A DNA stretch of 64,000 bases from Turritopsis dohrnii. Its lineage: Eukaryota > Cnidaria > Hydrozoa > Anthoathecata > Oceaniidae. Position 1 is the first letter of the stretch, and each line of letters opens with the position of its first letter. A program made the position numbers and the translations under genes. The notes below the pieces were generated by a model. That model did no database searches, was not told the origin of the DNA, and worked only from the letters and a program-made list of their open reading frames with translations. The stretch is taken from assembly GCA_027922465.2 (NCBI GenBank), contig BQMF02000036.1, forward strand, positions 1,178,001 through 1,242,000. Direction: 5' to 3'. This document shows positions 49,401-60,533 of this stretch, in pieces.

Positions 49401-50565
49401 TCAGATGGGCACAAGTTCCAAAATGATGAAATTGTGTTATTTTTACATGTATGTTTCATTGGGATTATGCTCAAATGTTTTCCCTGCAGATATCTATTGT
49501 AAGAGTGTGTTATGCGTATTGTGATTTGTTAATTTTTTTTTTTTTTTGTGGTTTTGAAAGTGCGCAATGATATGAATATTCAATGCCAATTTTTTTGACG
49601 TTCTTCCCCCCTGTCCTTTTTCTCCTTCTTTCATGTCTATGTTGCGATGAATTGAACGATTTTTTAAAGGAGGTACGGCATGGAGTGTGATATTTTGGCG
49701 CTTTTTGCCAGCACTATTAATTGTTTAAATCGAAAACTACTCTATGCCGAAATCAAAAGAATTGCTCATGACTGTTGTGTATCTTCTAGAAGAATAGAGA
49801 ATACACATTGAAGAATAGGGAAGACATGTCAAATAGACCTCACTATTTTGTAAGTTGTCTGAAAGTTGATAAAAGTTGTATTGTGTCATCTTCCTGGAAA
49901 ACTACCTTTTGGGAAGTTGAACTGATTTCCACCAGGATCGTTTGTAGGCAAGTTAACTTTCGAAATAACGTGTTACAATCATAAGTTTGTTGTTATTGTA
50001 GATGTTAGTTGTATAGATGAGATTGTGAATTTTTTATTTAATCACTAAGAGAAGGAGGTTATTACATAATCTTTTTCATGAAACCTTCGCTCTTGTTATA
50101 TTTTGTTTTTAATCTTTTTCATCACCAGCAGAGCAAGAGATACAGAGCGATCTGAAACCCAGGAACAGTTCTAATTAAGCCTCTTGTGCCAGCATATGGC
50201 TAATAAGTTGATGGCTAATGTTTCTGATAACTGAACAACACTTGTGGAAAGAGAGATGCTCTTTATATTGTTATGATTTTGTTTCATCAAATGAGGGAAA
50301 AGATTAAGTCCATAACATGTAAATTTCTTCACCTGCTAAGAGGGATTTTACTTGGAAGTTTTTCTAGTATTTTAGCTATTATTTCAAATGGATTACTGAT
50401 GTATACTTCTTTATGAAAGTGAATGCGATGTTCTTTTATTTTGTGAGGCTATATTGGCAATCCTCCTTAGTGAGCATTTGAAAGGTATTTATAGATATGC
50501 TTGTATTACCGACACTGACGTTTAGTTTTTTTAGATGTGAAATAATGTAAAGTTCCATCATCGCC
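46488..50565 (+). other. Probable SINHCAF 3' UTR and intergenic DNA
   Basis: About 4 kb of AT- and T-rich sequence with no supportable gene. AATAAA occurs at 47302 and an AATAAAA-like signal near 48600, so the SINHCAF transcript may end at one of these. One MITE copy lies at 48273-48395. Confidence 0.45.
48273..48395. mobile_element. CCCAGTGGG MITE family copy (opposite orientation)
   Basis: CCCAATGGGCAAATTCGTTG start, core TATAGAAATATACACACACT, end GTTTTGCCCACTGGG. Confidence 0.85.
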
Positions 50566-53500
50566 ATGGTTGTTTGTCAGTTCTTCTTGCGAGGAACATG
50601 CAAGTTCGGCAATAACTGCAGAAATGAACATCCCAAAGGTTTGTTATTATTTCTACTGATAACTTGAGAAAAGATCAGTGGAAAGGTGTCTAAGACTCGA
50701 ACTAAAACTCAAAAATTTCATAAACTTTTTCTGGATTTCTCTCCAGCTTGCACTGCTTCCTCATGAAACGGTATCAATAACAGTCTGTCCTGGAGGTTCA
50801 ATTACGTAAACTTTTTCCTCATAAAATGGTATCAATAACAGTCTGTCTTAGAGACTCAAGTTGTCATTGTCTTAAGGGTTATTATTATCAAACTGTAAGA
50901 TCAGTATCATAGATTAACTTCAACATAGTTATTGAGAGATCATTGTATCGTGAATGATGAACTCTTCTGAGACAATTTGTTGATTTTTTCATCTTTCAGC
51001 GAATTCTGGTTTTGGCGGTAACAAGTGGTTTGGTGGAAGTGGAAGCGGTGGTTTCGGACAACAAAACGACAAATACCATTTTAATTCAAAGGTGAATTGT
51101 GTATGTTTTCAACTGTCCAATCATTTGAAAATTGTAATTTCGTAATTTTGTGTTGTAGTCGATCATTTGAAAGTCGTTTCCCGCGTGCATGTGTTTTAAC
51201 CAATCAATTTTATTCTTCATGGAAGCTTCTTTTGTTTTCCAATTTCAAACCAATTCTTCAAGAAATTCGACACAAAATTGCAAGGAAAAAGTTAAGTGAC
51301 GAACCAAGGTTTAGGTCGATAATTTTTAAGAAGTAATGACTTTAGACACTATCTTGATTATGGTGTAAACATTACCTGGATGAACCTCAAAGCAATGATG
51401 AAGGTTTTGCCATTGTTAAGATTCTGAAATGAAGTTGAAAAATAATGAAGCTGGTTTAGTTTCGATATGTTGAAATAATTTGTTGTTTTGATTAACAGGA
51501 AAGTGTTGTTAAGAGGAAAAGATAACCCGATCTTGGTTGATTTTATTGCACTGGCAGACATCTTGATTGTTTTCTCTCATAGACATCTGGCTTTAACTCA
51601 GCCTCTAATAAATCCTCTGGTTTCGGAGCACAGAACAAGAACCTAAACTCGTCCGATCAATATGCTGTCTTGTAAGTTTGTGTTTATATTTATGCTGAGT
51701 GAGACCTTGAGGCATAGGTTCATTATCATATTGCATCTTTAAATAGTAAGTTTTTTAAGGTTCTCGTATATACTGTAAGGCCTGGAATTGTTGCCCTGGA
51801 AAGTCCTGAGATTTGTTATTTGTTTCTGTAGTCCTTGCTGTATTTGTTACCCAAAAATTTATGCTATACTTGTTGCTTATCATCCTTCATGTCCTTGCTT
51901 CTGTTTATCTCCATCATTGATTTTATTTCCGTCGTTGATTTTATCTCCATCATTGATTTTATCTCCATCATTGATCAACACTTCTGATCTCTGGACAATT
52001 GTTCGCGGGGAGAGATTTGTCCCAAATAAAGTTGTTCCTTATTTTTCTATTATAGGCAGATTTAAAAGATTTTAAATGGTATTTGATGCACAGACCGATG
52101 TCTGTGAAGCTTCATACTCGATTATTATTGAAATGAATAAACTCTTCTACCTTTTAGGCAGCTGGTTAAGAAGGAATTGCGCGACTGGGACGTCAATAAA
52201 GTCTGGCCTCTGTCATGTTTTGCTGCACAGAAAGAACAGAAGTGCTTGCCAGGTGACTGGTGATGTTTTTTCTTTTTCTTTTTCATAGCCCCCATGTTTG
52301 TCAGTTGAAAACAAAGCTGTCAGGTGCACTCCTCACACCTATAGACTTTTCTTTGTTTCAATTAATCTTCAATTTCTATCTATCAATATATATCCGGAAT
52401 AACAATCGGCCTTTGACATACCAAAAAAATTTCAAAGGCTGGGTTATCACAAACGCTTTTTTTATGTTTAATGGTTAAGATCTCAAGTGGACAAAAGCTT
52501 CAGTCACTGCGATGAAGAGCATTTTTATTGAAATTGTCAGTATATTTCTACAGAAATGCACTCCATTGCAGTGGTTTTTAATAACTTTGTCCACTGGGAT
52601 ATGAATAGAGTTTCAATTTACCCAGAATAACTTCTTCTCTACTGATACCTATACGAAGAAGGTTGTTTTGCTTAGTGCGTTTTTAAAGCCCATTTACATA
52701 CGATAATCCAACAAGATTCACAAAAATCCGACTATATATTTCCCCATATGTATATATTTTCCCAAAGTTGTACATTGATAACCATTTAGCAAAATGTATC
52801 ATTAAATAATTACAACCGTCAACCTGATATTCATATAAAAATGCTGTCCATACTAATCAGGGTGGAACTGAACTTAGTACCACAAAAAACTTATTTTGAA
52901 CTTATTATGAAATGAAGATGAATGAACATCAAAAATGATAAGGTTTCTCTCACAATTTTTGCCAAGAATTTAAAAAGTGACAGAGAAGTTGCTATGGACA
53001 CAGCTAAATATTATAAGACCTATGTGACTAATATTTCCCCTTTAAACACCTGAATAGTTTTTTTAACGATTTATTTCCCACATTTAACATTTCATCTCTT
53101 GAATCATCTTAAAAGCTAACAGACCAACTAAAACTCTTCCACTGCCCAACTACAATTATTGAAAGAAAATATGGCGCACTACTTCATTGAAGACTAGCCT
53201 CTATTTTTTTTTTTTTTTTTTTTTTTTTAATCGATATGTTTCCTGCATCCATCAATATGGTTCTTCTTACAGAGAAAGCGTATAGGATAAAATATATATG
53301 CATGGTGTTACGTATAATGTATAAAAACGTATAGTAATAAATATTACGGACATAACTTATACTAAATTAGATTAAATTCTTTTCTACCTCGGCTAGCCAA
53401 AAGTTCAATGCTGAACTGCGACTATAAAAGTGAACGAAGATTAAGAAGAACAATGTATGTTTTGACATATATTTCGCTGGGGAAATAATAAGCGCACTAT

Positions 53501-56486
53501 TTACTTGAGGCTTGCGAACGTTGCTTCAATTGTTCAACAAGAAAACTCTTTAATGACCAATCTTGCTCTCAAGACTGTTACAGTCATGACTCGGACAGGT
53601 TGCCACCCCTCACCTCCCACTCGGGCGGTAAACACTCCGCCACTTGACCGCCAAGACTTTCTGGTTTGTGTTGTTCCCAATATATTCACCTGGACTACAA
53701 AGTATACAAAACTATCTTGTTTTTGTAAGATTCCCCAAAAAAGTTTCCTTTGGTGCAAGGAAACCAAAACCTTTTACAAAAATTTTTTTTAGCACTTCAA
53801 CCCAGTAGGCAAAATCAAAACCACTGCGACGGAGAGCATTTTCATTGAAATAGTGTATATATTTCTATAGAAATATACTCCTTTGCAGTGATTTTTCTAA
53901 AAAGTCTCCCACTGGAAATACACTTTATTTCCCTTCTGTGTGTAGATCTGCAAGACATTTCTCCTGAGGAGTTGCGCTGGGAAGCGTATCAATGCAAGGG
54001 GAATGGGAACTTGCAACCTTACGTAAGTTGATTTATTTATTTATCTCCTGCCATACATCAACTCCTCCAGATGGATATTATTGCTCTAAATTAGACGAAA
54101 AGTTGCTGAAAATTCACTGCGGGGGAGTACTTTTCTATTTAAATTATGCGTACTGTTTCAATGGAAATGCTCTTCGTCGCAGTGTTAGATTTTTCTTTCT
54201 TCTGTTTAGCTGGACGGTCTGTCTTCGATGAGTAACAAAGCAATGACGAGAAGAAATCAATTAAAAGGTTTGAGTGATCAGCAACTAGTAAGCCACGCCC
54301 AACTGTAATTCCTCATACCCAATGTGATTCCCACGCCCCAATGTAATTCCTCACACGCAAATGTATTTCCTCTTGTGTTAATCGTTATAAACGCCCATGT
54401 ATATCTGTCGGCTGTGGTTTTACAGCTATTTTGACTGTCGTTTGTTCCGGGACAGTATTTGAAAACCCACCATATCTGGTAGCAAACATCATATAAGACT
54501 AAAACGCGCCAAGTTATTCCGTTCCTTTTGCTGTTAAACTTGATTCACCGCCCCCACTGGAATAAGTGCCCTTACTATGGTTTCGCCCAAAACCGTTTTG
54601 AACCAACAGAGACGCCCTTTTAAATTTTCGCCATTACCTCCTATTCGGAAGCTTGTTTTTTTCCAGGCGTCTTTCGTGATGATTTGAACACATTCGGGCT
54701 TATTCCCCTCAGGTAAATTTGTAAATTTGTGGTAAATTTGTGATTGTGTATTTTTTAGTTACAAGAAATGCACGCTGCCAGCTCGTTAAAACAAGACCAG
54801 ACTTCAAGTGTTGGGCTGTTCTCAACCACTAATAACTCGAACAGTTTATTCGGCTCCAATCATGGTTCGGCGGGACTTACCGGTTCAAACACGCAGACAG
54901 GTGGACTTTTCAGTACCAACGCGGGAAGCAATACTTCAACTGGACTTTTTGGCTCAGGTGGTGTTGCCACGAACCCGTCAACCGGACTGTTCGGCTCGAA
55001 TAGTTCTAGTTTTACGGCATCCGGTGGACTCTTCGGTGCGAATGCTGGTAATAGCAACGCCTCGTCCTTATTCCTTGGTGGTGACTCGTCCAAATCCCTC
55101 TTTGGCTCCGGTAATCAACAAAATCCGTCAACGTCTTCGGGATTATTCGGGTCATCGTCCGGTACTCTCTTCGGAAACAATAGCGGAAGTGGTGGGTTAT
55201 TCGGTCGGCAAACTGGCGGCGGATTGTTTGGTTCCGTTCCGCAAACCAGTGACAACAGTAGTGGCTTATTTTCCTCTGGCTCATCCAGCAACACCGGATT
55301 ATTTTCTCAGAATAGCGGACAAACGGGTTTGTTTTCGGGCGCGAGTACTACAAGTAGTTTGCCGACGCCATTTGGGAGTTCGGCAGTTTCCAACCCGTTT
55401 GGTGGTACGAACGTCAGCAGTAATCAAGCGCACACCACAAGCAGTGGGGGACTATTCAGTACAACCAGTTCAACCAGCACAGGATTGTTCAGTTCCAACT
55501 CAAACAGCGGTGGAGGACTTTTTGCTTCCAAACCCAGTTTATTTACTGCCTCGCAACCTGCTGACAACAAAGGAGGAGGAGGGCTGTTTGGTTCGTCCGT
55601 CGCTCAACTAAGTTCACAACAGGTAAGATTGATGCGCGGAAATTGAAAAGAGTGTTATAAAGATGCAAAGCAGTAATTTCTCGATAACCCGGATAACAAA
55701 GTCACCAAGGAATCGTCGAACTTTCGAGTTATCGAGAATCTGTTGCAATAGAAGGATGGCTTTAATTTACAGCTTCGGTCAATGAATACATTCCTGGCTG
55801 AATTTTCACTGAAATTCTTTGCTTTTATTTGGAAATTGGATGTTCCTATATTTCAGTTATCTCCTTAATACTACTATACAATTAATACTTGCAAGATTTT
55901 GTTGTGTTGTGGAAGTTGTATGATACATTAGGAAGATAACTACCAGGACTGACGCAACAAGATATGATCTTTAAAAATATCTCAATGGGAATATAAAGGC
56001 GTTTGATGAACGAAACTGATCTTGTCAATGACATAACGGGGAGCGCTCGTCAAAATGTCACTGCAACGAAGAGCATTTTCATTGAAATAATGTGTGTATT
56101 TCTTTAGAAATGCACTCCTTCGCAGTGATTTTTCCAACTAATATGTTTAAATTCGAATAATATATTGTTAGATAAAAAAATCTCTAAGCTGTACTTTATT
56201 TGTCTCAGTTACTCTAGCTTGTCTAACATTTACTTTACCTTAGGTGTCAGCATCATCGAGTCAACAGCCATCCGCAGTTCTGAATCCTTTCTTATCCCAA
56301 GAACAACAAAATAAACAACGACAACAACAACAACAAGTCGATCAATTACAGCAACAGCAATCGGTTGCCGTAAAATCGTTCGTTACAATCCCGCCATTAA
56401 CACAAAGCGATATCGACAAATTCAAAGCTGAGAAGTTCACGTTGGGTCAAGTACCAACCTGCCCGCCTCCAATTGAGCTGTGTTGA
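50566..56486 (+). CDS. NUP42: Nucleoporin NUP42 (NUPL2/hCG1)
   Basis: A cytoplasmic-face nucleoporin that works with GLE1 and the DEAD-box helicase DDX19 in mRNA export. Eight exons join in phase: 50566-50638, 51000-51091, 51583-51671, 52158-52252, 53946-54022, 54210-54287, 54759-55622 and 56244-56486; 536 residues. Exon 1 is a CCCH zinc finger, C-x7-C-x5-C-x3-H ([20 protein letters not shown]). Exons 2-3 are Gly-rich with FG. Exons 4-6 hold the conserved helical segment ([19 protein letters not shown], then [13 protein letters not shown]). Exon 7 encodes ~285 residues of GLFG/GLFS repeats, about seven exact GLFG. Exon 8 has a poly-Q stretch and ends in the family's C-terminal motif [20 protein letters not shown], the GLE1-binding region in known homologues. 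Introns 4, 5 and 7 contain MITE copies. Confidence 0.95.
51908..51979. repeat. 18-bp minisatellite, four copies
   Basis: TCTCCATCATTGATTTTA and variants are repeated four times in NUP42 intron 3. Confidence 0.9.
52487..52599. mobile_element. CCCAGTGGG MITE family copy, NUP42 intron 4
   Basis: Left AGTGGACAAAAGCTTCAGTC, core GAGCATTTTTATTGAAATTG, right TTTGTCCACTGGG. Confidence 0.85.
53204..53228. repeat. Poly-T run (25 nt)
   Basis: Uninterrupted T homopolymer in NUP42 intron 4. Confidence 0.9.
53801..53915. mobile_element. CCCAGTGGG MITE family copy, NUP42 intron 4
   Basis: CCCAGTAGGCAAAATCAAAA start, GAGCATTTTCATTGAAATAG core, end GTCTCCCACTGG. It ends 30 bp before exon 5. Confidence 0.85.
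54096..54190. mobile_element. CCCAGTGGG MITE family copy, NUP42 intron 5
   Basis: Core TTCACTGCGGGGGAGTACTT.. and CAATGGAAATGCTCTTCGTC are clear; the terminal CCCAGTGGG is eroded. It fills half of the 187 bp intron 5 and ends 19 bp before its acceptor AG. Confidence 0.75.
55671..55746. mobile_element. pogo/Tigger-like foldback, NUP42 intron 7
   Basis: CAGTAATTTCTCGATAACCC on the left and GGTTATCGAGA-like GAGTTATCGAGAATCTGTTG on the right are imperfect inverted repeats. Confidence 0.6.
55968..56045. repeat. Dispersed repeat shared with USP intron (31974-32057)
   Basis: AATATCTCAATGGGA, GAACGAAACTGATCTTGTCA and GGGGAGCGCT match in the same order. Confidence 0.8.
56044..56142. mobile_element. 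CCCAGTGGG MITE family copy, NUP42 intron 7
   Basis: Core GTCAAAATGTCACTGCAACG, GAGCATTTTCATTGAAATAA and CACTCCTTCGCAGTGATTTT. Ends are eroded and abut the dispersed repeat. Confidence 0.75.
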
Positions 56487-57149
56487 CCCATTTGAAGATG
56501 GTCACCTACGTAAGCAGAAGCTGGTGGCATCGGGCACTTACCACTGCTAATTGAGCTACGCTGGTCTCGTGTCTTGGAGGTGGTCGCGCATACGTTGTTG
56601 AACTATTGTGTTGATAGGCGCATGCGCTACAGTTATCAATTTTTGAACAGTGGAGCGAGGCAGTAATTTTTGACTTCTAAAAGAAAACATTGGCTGTGTG
56701 TCGTTAGAGTTTTTAAACTTTCAATCTGTCCTTGGGGGCGCAATGATTCATTCATCCGCCCACCGACATGCAAGTTAGCGACCATTTGGAGTGATAAACA
56801 AGTGGGTAAAGACACTGACGTGTTACAGAGGTGTTCGGAATTATTAAAGGTGTTTTTGTGAAGGGAGGTGAATGAGACATCGCTGTGACGAATAAGCATG
56901 GTCAAACATCCCTGAACCAAATTTGTTCATGCTAACAGAATTTTAAAAAAAATTGATTTATTGATTGATTGGTTGTTCAGTGTTATTACCTTGTTAGTGT
57001 TTCCAATTATCAACGTTTATTTTTAAAGTTTCGTGCATTCTGAACATGAAGCAATTTCTCTTATATTGTTTATGCTGTCCGAAAGGTTCCAAAGAGAACC
57101 CAAGCTTTCATTCGTAGATTTCAAGGAAACGTGTCATTTTCCAGGTATA

Positions 57150-57400
57150 TGCAGTAGTGGCTTAGTGGTTAAAGCATTGAGCTTAGGAACCCAATATTGA
57201 GGATTCAAACCCCGCTGTGATCGGGTGTTGAAAAAGTCACGACTCCTGGAGGTACTGCAACTAGCTCGATTCCCTGATATATTTCGGGGAAAATGAAGGC
57301 TAGTCGGGGAGATTAACGCTATGATGAACATCCGGAATATGTAGCCGCACTCCTTTTAGTGGCTTCGGCCTTGAGTGGGGCGGGGGAAAAAAAGCGTCTC
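57150..57400 (+). mobile_element. tRNA-derived SINE
   Basis: The head has a pol III A box TGGCTTAGTGG (57158-57168) and a B-box-like GGATTCAAACC (57201-57211) at tRNA-like spacing. A non-tRNA body with 'GATTCCCTGATATATTTCGG' follows, and a short A tail near 57390. The match to tRNA is too diverged to name the isoacceptor. Confidence 0.65.
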
Positions 57401-57467
57401 CTGTACCATCAACTTCTTGGTAATGCTATGAGAAAGAATGAAAAGATATCATAGATGTTTATGTAAA

Positions 57468-57911
57468 TTACTTGAAAGAGGTCAGAAACACAAAAATTAC
57501 CACAAAACTTTGGAGTTTCGCACTCACCTCATCATCGCCACCAATTGCACAAACATCTCTGTCATCAATAAAATTCAGTCTAGAATCCAAAAAACATGGT
57601 TCCTCTTCTTCTACTTCTTCATCAGAAGATAATATATCTGATAACTCTTCGTCATCTGACTCCAAAACACTTTCTATAACTTCAGCCAACGACAGAGTCT
57701 TTCTTCGCTTCGCCATTTTTGTTTATGTTCAGATCTAATGAAAAACTATGTACAGATCTTTATTTTCACACAAATGGCAGTGTACATGTAAACTTTGAGC
57801 TTTCCTAGACCTGCACATAACATTTCGGCCCAAAACTCCTCCGCGTTGTTCAGAAATCCATCGTAGATCTTTTGTGGTCGTTAACGACCACATTTGACCC
57901 CAAAGAGTTAA
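57468..57911 (-). mobile_element. 5' end of a piggyBac-like element with transposase N-terminus
   Basis: On the minus strand the element starts at a TTAA (57911-57908), the piggyBac target site, followed by CTCTTTGGGGTCAAATGTGG and the 18-bp palindrome GTGGTCGTTAACGACCAC. About 190 bp in, an ATG at 57716 opens 82 codons starting MAKRRKTLSLAEVIESVLES and continuing with a strongly acidic D/E/S stretch, typical of piggyBac transposase N-termini. The open frame ends at 57468, or may splice near 57530 (GATGAG|GTGAGT). No DDD catalytic core follows, so this is a truncated copy. Confidence 0.6.
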
Positions 57912-58544
57912 CCACATCTTCCAGGCTACTGAATGCTTTGCTCTTGAAGCACCCATCTGTTCTATCATATAAAGAAAAGTATTTTCTCACTGGCTCGGAA
58001 AGTAGTCTTTATTTGTTGTGCTACCGTTTTCGTTTTTGGTTTGTTGTGCACGCTTTTCTCTTTGTTCATAACAAACTGCCTTTATTGCTTCACATTACAA
58101 CGTTACAAAAAATGATGAAACACAAGTGTGAAGTGAGGCCAAGTAGACGATCAAGTAAGAAAACTTGTTGATATTATTCCATTGTTTGCTTCAATCGTCA
58201 CTCACAAAAAATTATCACGTGCATGTTTTCATTCTGTTTCGGTCTGTTTCTATTTCATATAGATGTGAACCAGGCTTTAGATTTTGTTCCTTCATTGAAA
58301 GTGGCAATAATGAAATTAAAAATAATGCCGGTTTTTATGTTAAAAATATCGGTTTCTAAGGCTCTATCTACACTCCAAGTTATAATGACCCGACTTACCT
58401 CCGCCGACCCATCTTGCCCCATAACATTATAACATTAGATATAACATATAACATTGTTACAATGGCATGGAAAGAAGTGAGTATTATTATTCAAAAATAT
58501 TTATGCAGGTTAAATACACTTCTATCAATGTGTGTCCTGTTACA

Positions 58545-58612
58545 AAAAAGCAACAAAACAAACAAAAAAACCCAACAAAACAAACAAAAACAAAACAAAA
58601 AAAAAACAGTAA
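58545..58612. repeat. A-rich (CAAAA)n tract
   Basis: Irregular CAAAA/CAAAC repeats. Confidence 0.8.
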
Positions 58613-58651
58613 ATAAGATACGAAAAGGAGATACGACGGGTCAAATAAAAC

Positions 58652-58925
58652 GGAAGAACGAGTATGAAGTTAATTCGACGCCAAAATCTCGTTTATCAAG
58701 TCGTGGAGTCGTTTTAGATGTTGACTCGTGACGTCATTAATCGTTTTAGAAGTTAACGCGGTTCACAATAAGTCGACATACAAGTCGCTGAGTCGTTTTA
58801 GATGAACACTCGTTTTTCACTTTGAGGCGTTTTAGAAGTTGGGGTCGCTAGATGCTGTGTAATTGAGGCGCTTGGGAAGATTAGCCGTTTTAGATGTTCA
58901 GTCGGTTCAGAAAATGAGGCGGTGC
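58652..58925 (+). repeat. CGTTTTAGA-rich repeat, left arm of an inverted pair
   Basis: Contains about six copies of CGTTTTAGA[TA]G spaced 30-60 bp. The first ~160 bp (GAAGTTAATTCGACGCCAAA.. to ..GTCGTTTTAGATGAAC) match the reverse complement of 63016-63128. The two arms lie about 4.1 kb apart around LINE sequence. Confidence 0.8.
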
Positions 58926-59087
58926 AACCTGATTACCAGTTTCTCTAAGTCAGTGCTGGCTTTCACACAAAAACAGATTTTTGTGTCATATTTACATAAG
59001 TCATGATGCTGGTCGTCATGTTTTCTAGTAGTTGCATGAACAACGGGTCATCATCTGAAACGAACAAACTTCTAAAACGCCTTCATT

Positions 59088-59760
59088 TGATATGATATGA
59101 TATGATATGATACTTTATTTTTTGTTATAAGAAACATACATGGTTCACCTAGTTTATATAACAACGCTACATTATATAAGGTGCAGTTAATGCGAAATCA
59201 TAAATCGTGAGTAAAAGTACAATCGACTAGAATAACTATAAACTATAACCAGTTGTTTCCAAATAACACGGGAAACTCGTAGAAGATCATAATGATCTTA
59301 TCGTCGAGAACCGATTTAGTAGCTACAGCCAATGTTTCATTGTCTTAGACGTTTGGACAAGAATTTGTAATGTTCGGATTTTATAAGATATAGTATGATC
59401 TAATAAACAAGATGAGATGCAAAGGTAGGAAAATGAAACAAGGGTTGAGTTATAATTAGAAGTACTGTAACAGGTTTACAAATTTCTTTACATCTCTTTT
59501 TAATAGATTTTTGAAGATAGGTAAGGATTCACTGTCTGATAGAGAACATGAAGGAGTAACAAAAAGATTCCACAAGTGTGGTCCACGATATCTGATGCAG
59601 AATTGACTAAGTTTGTTTTTCAAATCGCGTATACGCGAGGTGTTTGGAATGCAAAACGATCGTCGTCGTGAAGCCAAAAAATAGCCTTGAAGCATATGAG
59701 GTAAAAATCACAGTCTAATACCGCCTTGCTTTTTTATGTAATGGCGATACAAACCGTTAA
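59088..59760 (-). mobile_element. 3' end of a non-LTR retrotransposon (LINE)
   Basis: On the minus strand an open frame (59695-59456) ends with a LINE ORF2 C-terminal signature, SQFCIRYRGPHLWNLFVT.. then FKNLLKRDVKKFVN. Non-coding sequence follows and a terminal (ATCAT)n tail at 59121-59088, the short-repeat tail many non-LTR elements have. It may be the 3' end of the RT element at 60534-63017, displaced by ~0.8 kb, or a separate 5'-truncated copy. Confidence 0.7.
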
Positions 59761-60533
59761 ATGAAAGAACTTCTTATTTACTTGAAATAAACTAAATCTG
59801 AAGATAAGTATTAATTGTTGTTGTTATTTTGGTTTTTTTTAATGAAAGATTCATTCTGTGAAATGTTCACTCGTTTTTTATGAGAACTGAGTTCTTAAAT
59901 GTTATCATAGTCACAAGAAAGAAACTGACTATGATTTTATGTTGAAAACAACTGGTTGATTATTGAAAAAGAATCAACAACGATTTTTTATATTTCATAT
60001 AAAAGAATAACTTCTGCTATCTTTTTAAAATTGTTTCTTTTCATGTGAAAAAGGAATAGAAAATTTGTTTTTTACTTAAGCGATAAGGGCTTCAAGCTCG
60101 TTTAAAAGATACTTTTTCAAGTGAGTTGTTTAGTGATTACCTTATCGGGTTTGCAAGTTAAGGCACAACCTTTTTCCGTGGAAAATAATCCACTGTTTAT
60201 GACTTATTAATCATCAAAAACGTCTACACCTATACTATATAGGAATTTTAATATTTTTCTAAAATATTTTCAACGTTTTTCTTACGACTGCTTGTATGAA
60301 CTCTCATAATGCATTAAATTCATTTCTTTTGTTTGTGAACAATTAAGTTGCTGGTGTCCATTTATTAAGCCTTGTTCACACTGAAAGTATTTGAGCAACT
60401 TTCTCACAAATATTTTTAAAGGCCGTTTTCTATACAGTGGAAAACTTACAAATGTATATACTTAAATTTTTTTTGTAACGTTTTGCGTACAAATCATCAA
60501 CTCTTGGTAGCATAAGATACGTGTTCTGCAATG
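59761..60533. other. AT-rich sequence between two LINE segments
   Basis: No coding or clear repeat structure seen. It could be LINE 3' sequence or an insertion separating the C-terminal fragment from the RT frame. Confidence 0.4.

Noticed and set aside
53570..53670. tRNA-like sequence on the minus strand (TGGCGGAGTGT A-box-like)
   Set aside because: The A box has a mismatch at its conserved end, and no convincing B box follows at the right distance.
54808..55611. 267-codon open frame overlapping the NUP42 repeat exon
   Set aside because: A different-frame shadow of the repetitive GLFG exon; the Ser/Gly-rich coding repeat keeps the other frames open.
57735..57968. Minus frame MIEQMGASRAKH.. 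over the piggyBac terminus
   Set aside because: It crosses the TTAA element boundary and the palindrome; it is not the transposase frame.
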